From Hermatobates lingyangjiaoensis (Eukaryota; Arthropoda; Insecta; Hemiptera; Hermatobatidae), in contig JAPFBL010000049.1 of the NCBI GenBank assembly GCA_026182355.1, positions 5,353,001 through 5,417,000 on the forward strand: a stretch of DNA of 64,000 nucleotides. Reading direction: 5' to 3'. Below, in pieces: positions 57,312 through 64,000 of this stretch. The notes beneath the pieces are model-generated. The model worked only from the letters and a program-made list of their open reading frames with translations, made no database searches and was not told where the DNA came from. The translations under genes and the position numbers were made by a program. How positions within the stretch are numbered: position 1 is the stretch's first letter; every line of letters begins with the position of its first letter.

Positions 57312-58022
57312 TATTTATATAAATAAAAGAAAGGTTTTGTCTGTACATTGCTTAGAACTGACTCATTTCAAGTTTTTTTACGCGTTTCATACATTAGAGA
57401 AACCCAATCCACACTCAGGAAAATTTCTGTCTCTCGGTTTGTCCGCAAAATTTTGTCACAAGTAAACTCAGCCACCATACTACATAACAAGATGAAACTT
57501 TGACACTAGATTAGTATATGTCTCACTTAAAATATAAGCTAAATGGATTGAAAATTCAACGCAGAAGCGAAGTTATGGACTTTTAAGCTGTCTTTGGCTA
57601 ACTTCACAGACATGCTTATTGTATAAATATACAGGTATAGCAAGTAGGTATTGTTAGTTAATTTCAATTTCATTTGCGTATATTAATATATTGCATATCT
57701 GAGCTTATTGACAAGGTGTTTTCCAGAGTTCAAGATGTACTATCTATTCAGAATAAATGGCTTTTTGAACGAGCAGTTCTCAATCCTTGCTAATGAACAG
57801 TCAGGAAAAATCAACAAATAAGTTCTTATCCTATATAAGTATTTACTAACCACTAGTAAAGAGAGTGATTAGTGATGTGGAAGCAATTCATTATCCAACT
57901 GAATTTCTTGACTCCGTGACTGCTCGTAGACTGCTCATGAGTAAAAACTTAAAGTAAGAACACCAATCATGCTACGATTTAGTAGCAGTAAGAAATTTCA
58001 TGTTACAAAACTTGAATGCCTA
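57312..58022 (+). mobile_element. Helitron fragment (same family as 28310)
   Basis: Begins CTATTTATATAAATAAAAG and follows the 28.3-29.2 kb element through CACAAGTAAACTCAGCCACC, TTCAACGCAGAAG, GCTTATTGACAAGGTGTT and CATGCTACGATTTAGTAGC, then stops at about 58022 before the helicase end. Truncated, non-coding. Confidence 0.72.
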
Positions 58023-58956
58023 AATTTTTTTCTTAAATTTTTCTGACAAAATAGAAGTACCATGAAGTTTTAATTTAATAACTTTTGCTGACTTCTTGGA
58101 TGTAGAAGGAACTAATGATAGACGCCTTCGAATTTATGAATGTTATTAATATATGGATTATTTAATCCACTAACTATAGAATATATTAAGAGTATTATCT
58201 TAAAAGAATAGTTTCTTTTAAGTTGTGAACACAAAAGGATGTTCTCAGGGAAGTTTCCTATGGCTCCTATTCTAATGATTATAGGATGACCTATGATGAC
58301 GAACTACTAAATACTCCACATAACGATGGCTATGATATGCAAGGATGTGCATGATTAAAGTTAGGGCTGTGGTAAACCAATAATAATATGAATTGATTGT
58401 GTGATATACAAAAACAAGCGCGTATAGAAATAACTGGACTGATCACTGTCTGTACTACTTCAAACATCTCCCACGCAAACATTTATACCAAAATGTTTAA
58501 TTTTCTGTTTACTTTAAAAAATGGAAAAACCTCTACGGGAGATCAAATATCAACAAAAATTAATAGAATGAAACACTGATGGTTTGACCATATGTTGATT
58601 ATGTACAATTCCCTTCCTAGATTATTTTACAGGAGACGTCGAAGTGAACACAAATGAACACCTAGATTTCTGATTTCAATAAAAGAGCTCTATGCTGATA
58701 ATGACAGGTCATTAATTGTTAATGAAAATAGTGTAAATAATTTAATATTCATATGAGTACCTGTAAACAAGGGAATTCAAGGGAAGGAGTTATAAACAAT
58801 TTCGAAATGTTAGATCTACTTCTAGCCTTTATAACATGATGGGTGTTGCAACTATTTTAATCAAGGCACTACCAAGTATTTGTAGATTTGATGTGAACGG
58901 AAATGCAGAAGTGATTTTTATATAGAGTAATATCAACGCCAAAAAAAAAATTTGGA
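58023..58956. other. Anonymous DNA, no gene
   Basis: A 60-codon ORF at 58397 shows no domain. Confidence 0.4.
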
Positions 58957-59011
58957 GTGGCCTACACTCAGCTTTACAATAAGTTAACATAATATCATAC
59001 TTCTTTGGAAT

Positions 59012-59054
<43 letters not shown>

Positions 59055-59055
<1 letters not shown>

Positions 59056-59223
59056 ATCAAACCACAATAAGGAATGGAAAACAAGACTAAGATCTTTCAA
59101 CCGTAACAAGTGGTCTTCGTCAGAGTCAAAAACCCAACTGTTGTGTTTTTGACTCTGACGAAGCCGCTTGTTACGGTTGAAAGATCTTAGTCTTGTTTTC
59201 CCATTTCTTATTGTGGTTTGATC
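59055..59223. mobile_element. Palindromic PLE-derived unit P6
   Basis: Left arm 59055-59133, right arm 59145-59223, loop of 11 bp. Right arm: CTGACGA (59154-59160), AGCCG/CGGTT stem, GAAAG; the left arm is its mirror. Flanked by (TA)n at about 59015-59052 and 59258-59292. Copy A of the host repeat has a short uninterrupted ATATAATATA at the equivalent place. Confidence 0.82.
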
Positions 59224-59255
59224 ATTGATTGTTGTTTCACGTGTTTATGTGAAAT

Positions 59256-59296
<41 letters not shown>

Positions 59297-60849
59297 CTCA
59301 TTTAGGCGTAATATAAATGTCTCAATGGAAGAGGATTATTAGTCTTTCATTCCTGCTCGTAGTACAGATAGTGATGATTCATATATCAATATATATGCTT
59401 ATTTTGGAATATCACACCACTGATGCATATAATATCATTAGTATAACTACAACAGTAATAACATTTTTGAAAATATTAAGTGTAGATCTCGTGTTATGAA
59501 ATAATATCTTACAGGAGAAATTTTGTTTTAATAACCAGTTGATCTCTTACATAGTTTATCTGACCTCCTTGTAAGTTGAAAATGTAAGACACATATTCCC
59601 ATATAAAACTTGAAAATATTTCTATTTCATCTGGAAAATATCACATACATATAAGAAAAAATGACGTTTTAAGATAATTTTTAATTTAATATTAAAATTT
59701 TGAATTATGTTTTATATTTGGTCTTTTATAGAATTATTATACTGGGAATTTTTTTGTTTCCTTGTATTCAATAAAAATCATTTTTCTTCCCATTTGTCAA
59801 AAATCATATATAACAATTCACTCTGAGTGAGTGTTATATTTTTCCTGCGTGCTGCACTCTGTTATAAGGTTGGTGATAATGTATGTTGCGAAAAAATATA
59901 TTAGTAATTAGCCAGTTTTTCCGGCTATTCAGTACAATTTAAAACTTTTATAACTAGAACCATGACATTTTTAAAAATAATAGATTTTTAATTAATAATA
60001 ATAATAATAATGAACTATTAGACTAGAATAGTGAAGAAACTGGATATTTTTCAACAAACATGACTCCTCATTCTTTAGGGAAGAGTCCATTTCTCACACT
60101 TCAATATTATCCAAAGTTACTATGATTCAGAAACACAAAAAAATGTATTATTTTTTTGATATTAAGTTTTGTTCAAGGGTGGAAAATATATAGATTGATT
60201 ACAGCATTTTGTGAGACAAATCCATCATACCATGGAAAGCAAAGGAAATTTGCGTTTATTGGCTCCGATTTATTACATATAAAAATATTATTTCTGTTAT
60301 GTCTCATCTAAGTTAAAAATTATTTAAATTTTCTATTATACTTCTAAACATCAATTCTATTTTATTTCAGTGGATTCACTAAAAAAATCTCTAAGTTAAT
60401 GTAAACAATGTAAATAAATATCAATAAATTCAACAAGTCTAACAGGTAATCTGTTTGTCTAGGATAAACAAACAGTTTTTATAACGTTATTGCTCTTCGC
60501 CGTAATTGAAATTACGTAAAAAAATTTTATAAATTGTTAATTTTTTGGAAAATTTTCATGGTTTTCTAATGAGCCGTTTAGTGTCAAAAAAAATATTCTG
60601 AAAACAGAAAGTCTACTGTGACGTCCCTTTGATAAATGTAATTTTGAAAAAAATTACCTGAACTCATCCGCCTGAGAATGTTCTATTTTTAGGTATAGTT
60701 TCATTTTGATAAATCAGACGGTATGGCTTGTATCGATTTCCCAGGGTTTCAGATCGAATTATAAGTCAAAATTTGTACATTTTATTAAAAAAATATTTTA
60801 TTTTGTTTTAAAAATTTGAGGATAGTTTTAATTTATTACTTCTGCGGTT

Positions 60850-61122
60850 TTAAAAATAATGCCTTAATTTTGAAGACTCTAGAATTAGTAGTTTGGGAGA
60901 AAAAAAAATATAGTCTAAAAACATGTTTCTGGCAAGAAACGTGACTTTCCCGTCATGCATAATTGCTCCTAAACAGTTGGACTCATCTACACTATGAGGT
61001 CCATTTTTGTGTAAAATATCAACATAATCCGTCAAAGATTTTGGACCGTCGCGTGTCCACAAACTTTGGATACATACTGAACCACCCACCCACACAAACA
61101 CAGACACATCGAAAAACTTCAT
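60850..61122 (-). CDS. Conserved ORF-like segment of family R, unknown function
   Basis: 90 codons with no known domain. Core DILHKNGPHSVDESNCLGAI then MHDGKVTFLARNMF. Two other copies (56666-56884 plus strand; 49800-49960 minus strand) keep similar peptides despite nucleotide divergence. It may be a relic exon of the element's own protein rather than a working gene. No upstream partner seen. Confidence 0.3.
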   Translation of the reverse strand: MKFFDVSVFVWVGGSVCIQSLWTRDGPKSLTDYVDILHKNGPHSVDESNCLGAIMHDGKVTFLARNMFLDYIFFSPKLLILESSKLRHYF

Positions 61123-61479
61123 AAAACGACTTCTGGGACCTCAAAACATGTATTTCCGTCAAAATCTCGAGATCAAATTTTTTTACGATCACTATACTTT
61201 ACTTACAGTTGTATCTAGTTCAAAAAGTGTATACTGAGCTAAAGTGCTTCATTGTTTTACTGGTATGTCTTGTTTGGACTAAAGTGGTCGAATAGTAATT
61301 AAAAGTGTAACTTAGCTGACTGCTTTTTACATTTTCGATAATACTTCCTATTACTTGATTGGGTTATTTCATTATTAGAATAAAGAAAATACCTCTTATG
61401 ACTGTCACTATCACGTTGTTGATAGTCAAATTTAATTATAGTGTCACGAAATAAAAAAGGATAATGTTATCTCACACTT

Positions 61480-63200
61480 TTATTGGTTTAGGTTTGGTTT
61501 ATCAAAAAACTTTAACCTCTTAAAGGTGATTACCTCTCATTCACATAAAATGTGTTCAAAGATATCCGCTTCTTCCAGACAGAGTCTGCGTCCTTCGTCT
61601 GATATTAACTCAGCTTGCTGATTCATCAAGCTTGATCAATATGGTATGTTATTATTATTAACATTAACTGAGCTCCTGAATCTCATCGGACTCGTAATCT
61701 CATCGCGCTGTATCTGGTGTATTGTATGTTACATCGCATTACCGTTTGTAAATTCAATTTCAGATGTTAAGTTCTTTAATAAACTTGATAACTGACTCTA
61801 GAAAAGTATCTCAGGTATGATTTTCTAAAATCTTCGTCATTTTCAAGGCAATTACCTGGCGTTCAAGTAGAATGTGATCAAAGGTTTCTGTCTTTTTTAG
61901 ACAAAGAGTTCACATTCTTCATATAATGTTAATTACAACTTCCATAAGTAGTAGTTAAGAAAACAAATTCCGGTGTATATCTTTAAATCCTTCCTTTTGA
62001 AGATATAGCATCTATTTACAAATGAAAGTTCAGTTGAAATGAGCTTTTTAATGTAACTAGACCGGTTGTTCTAGACACATTCTATCTACTTTCTTTTTCA
62101 TTCATTCATCAGTTGCATCCCAGAGGAAGCTGGGGTGTGTACAAAAATGTTTTACATCTCGAGAGGTTAGTTGGCTCCATCATTTTCTAAAAGGTTCACT
62201 GCCACATTTCCCTGTGTTTCCTTGTTTCCAGGTTACCCACATGAAGATTTAACTGGTTTTTAAATTTTGACCCTTCAGGATACCATACTGAAACACGTTA
62301 CATGAAATCAGGGAACTTCCAGCACATGTGATCAGTTCGACTCTCCCAGTAAAATACTTCATGAGGACCATTATATACAAATAGGTCAATGAGTAAACAT
62401 ATAGGTAAAACTCTTAATGATCGTTCTATTAAATTTTTCGACATTTTTCTCGTACCTAGGACTTTTCATTTTTAACAAATATTAATAAACCGTAAATTAA
62501 TGTTTCTTATTAAAAGTATCTAAGTAGGAAACTTTATTAATTTTTTCATGTTGGAGGTAGGACAAATAATCATTGCCTCTGTTATCCCTAGACACGCTTG
62601 TTTTGAATTTTATTAAGGCTAATGGGTACCCTTTTCATTTATCTTAGGGTTCAACACAACCGATGCATATGATAATACTTGTTTTACCATAGCAGTAATA
62701 ATAATTTCGTAGAGTCAAAATGAAGATTTGGTATTAAAAACCCGTGTCCTACCAGTCTCTTGCAGCGGAAGATTGTTTTTGTACTCTTAGCCAGTGTACC
62801 TGTTATATGACTTTTCTAATTTAGTCTTTTATCTAAAGAAACTTAAAGAGTATTTCCATACATTGATAGTTCTAGCTTAATAATTTTAATGAATACGTTT
62901 CTTAAAACTACATTCTTTCTCCTTGAGAAATGTATAAGGGCTGTTTTTAGCTGGATTCATATCCAGTATTCCCCTTCATAGAATACGTTTGTCATTTGAA
63001 TACCCCTATGTATCATAATCTCGATTATATAGAGTACTCAGTAGGTCATGCAAGACTAATCACCATAACAGAGACGATAGTACACCTCCCTGAGGACAGT
63101 CTTGAGTGGTCATAATTGAAGTTGTGGTAAATCCAATATTGACACTAATTACTCTTCCACTAGATTATTGTAATGCATTCCATAGATCCTGGGTGTATTC
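61480..63200 (-). pseudogene. Jockey/R1-like LINE relic with internal insertions
   Basis: Minus strand, from the right: an RT block near 63060-63160 (LQGGVLSSLLW-like, cf. LPQGGVLSPLLW) followed by a DDLLSTL-like end; an RNase H region near 62100-62280 (HVGNLETRKH, cf. HVGNLGNEKAD); and a C-terminal Cys/His block twice (61880-61960 CLKKTETFDHIL; 61550-61600 similar). Fragments of family R lie at 62645-62830. Heavily shifted; order fits RT - RNase H - Cys/His tail. Confidence 0.55.
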
Positions 63201-63249
63201 ATCGATGCTTTAATGTTGATCAATAGATTTGAAGTCATGTATCTTGAGT

Positions 63250-63600
63250 TTTTTCAATAACAGATATATTTTTGGCGCAAATATTATATCTGTTTGGTGG
63301 TTGATGTGTTCATTTATAAGGTTGTTCGTGTTTCTATGTTCATATATTTCCATTTCTTCTCCTATTTCATCTCTTTAATCTTTTTACTTTTTGTCCTGTT
63401 TTTATCAACTCCATTGATTTTCCAATACTATCTGGTTCATGTTAGTATTCATTTAAATTGTTAGTATAGTTTGATTTGTTCGTGTTAATTAAATAATCTT
63501 TAATGTGTTCTTTAAATCGTTTTAATATTCTTTCTGTTTGCCCTATATAAGTGTTTACATTTGTACACTCTAGTTTGTGATCAGACCACAATATGAAATG
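63250..63600 (-). pseudogene. PLE GIY-YIG nuclease fragment
   Basis: Minus strand: LECTNVNTYIGQTERILKRF, KEHIKDYLINTNKSNYTNN, then HEPDSIGKSMELIKTGQK and a stop-rich end. YIGQT..R is the YIG half of a GIY-YIG nuclease of another PLE-type family. RT part not seen. Confidence 0.65.
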
Positions 63601-63706
63601 GGAAAAAAGTGGAGAAAAAAGAAACTCTAGTTTACATGCACTACTTTTGTCAAATTTATTAGTTTTATGGTCCACTGTTTTACCTATTATTTGTTTTATT
63701 AAATTA

Positions 63707-64000
63707 CTAGCAAACGTACCCGTCTTTGACGGAATCGAAAATTCTATTATACTTGGTATTCCCAAATGCCATTAGAAATTATAGAATAGTAGAAAATACC
63801 GTTATTAGTACAGTGTAAATAAATGCCTCTGTATTAACTGTATAGCTAACACTATATTAGCTGTCTGTCCTTAAGGTTCATGGAATAACAAACAGTTGGA
63901 ACCTCTGACTCTTGAGCAAGTAAACTACAGTTGACCATGTGAGAAAAATTTGGTCTCGCTAACTTGAATTCCTGCGTTAGATAAAGTTCCCCCTTGTGAC
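63707..64000 (-). mobile_element. Helitron 3' end, element continues beyond window
   Basis: Minus strand: CCGTC-AAA-GACGG hairpin (63731-63719), TACGTTTG, CTAG (63710-63707) then T. The 300 bp upstream match 29450-29689 in opposite orientation (TCTCACATGGTCAACTGTAG, CTTAAGGACAGACAGC). Same family as the 28.3-kb Helitron. Confidence 0.85.

Larger units (their letters stand above)
58957..61210. mobile_element. Interspersed family R, copy B
   Basis: Starts TTTGGAGTGGCCTACACTCA and ends CGATCACTATACTTTACTTAC, collinear with 48236-50125 over most of its length. It contains palindromic unit P6 near its start and, at 60850-61122, the best-preserved ORF-like segment (90 codons, minus strand). Confidence 0.65.

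Noticed and set aside
58540..58640. Possible LINE end (WFDHMLIMYNSLPR resembling WxGHVxRMxxxRLPR)
   Set aside because: Too short and too degenerate; no other LINE blocks nearby in order.

Overview
This is an AT-rich animal nuclear window with one recognisable host gene embedded in dense, mostly decayed transposable elements. The gene is a spliced homer, the EVH1-domain postsynaptic scaffold, on the minus strand. Its exon phases and sequence match animal Homer. The Homer sequence, a tRNA-type SINE with a tail of three TTAGG units (the common arthropod telomere repeat), an Env-bearing Ty3/Gypsy relic and many Penelope-like elements (PLEs) suggest an arthropod. Species cannot be set from the sequence, and the arthropod call is inference.

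Layout. 1-1.9 kb: 3' part of an intact PLE ORF (PLE1: RT + GIY-YIG) followed by the start of a second tandem unit. 1.9-2.8 kb: a large palindrome with a hammerhead-like (HHR) motif in each arm. 2.8-6.84 kb: a young, nearly complete PLE (PLE2) with 1,030-bp direct repeats, an inverted terminal fragment at its 5' end, and one in-frame TGA between RT and endonuclease. 7-10.6 kb: an LTR-like direct repeat pair around a decayed env-like segment. 12.4-27.9 kb: homer exons 6 to 1. Introns hold a LINE relic, a Gypsy pol-env relic with a nested MITE, a palindromic PLE unit and a SINE. 28.3-29.7 kb: a terminally complete Helitron with a Pif1-helicase remnant. 30.2-31.6 kb: LINE relic. 31.9-35.6 kb: a 3.7-kb inverted repeat whose arms are two copies of a non-autonomous Helitron with ~140-bp internal tandem repeats, and whose spacer holds PLE debris. 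35.6-40.1 kb: Helitron, Gypsy-integrase and PLE relics. 41-43.9 kb: palindromic PLE units, an IS630-Tc1-mariner relic and a PLE terminus. 44 kb: a short CpG-rich block in otherwise AT-rich DNA. 47.5 kb: a Tigger-like MITE. 48.2-50.1 and 58.9-61.2 kb: two copies of an interspersed repeat family with a conserved ORF-like segment. 52.1-53.8 kb: a CT-rich minisatellite. 54.7-55.8 kb: another palindromic PLE unit and a PLE terminus. 57.3-58 kb: Helitron fragment. 61.5-63.6 kb: LINE and PLE relics. 63.7 kb to the end: 3' end of another Helitron on the minus strand.

The most unusual theme is the behaviour of PLE 3' ends. Seven head-to-head palindromic units carry HHR-like cores in their arms. Several are bordered by (TA)n, and one paralogous repeat gives an occupied and an empty site for such an insertion. 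In PLE2 the inverted 5' fragment begins exactly where the HHR-like motif would be expected to cleave. All identifications rest on reading translations and motifs by eye; no database search was run.
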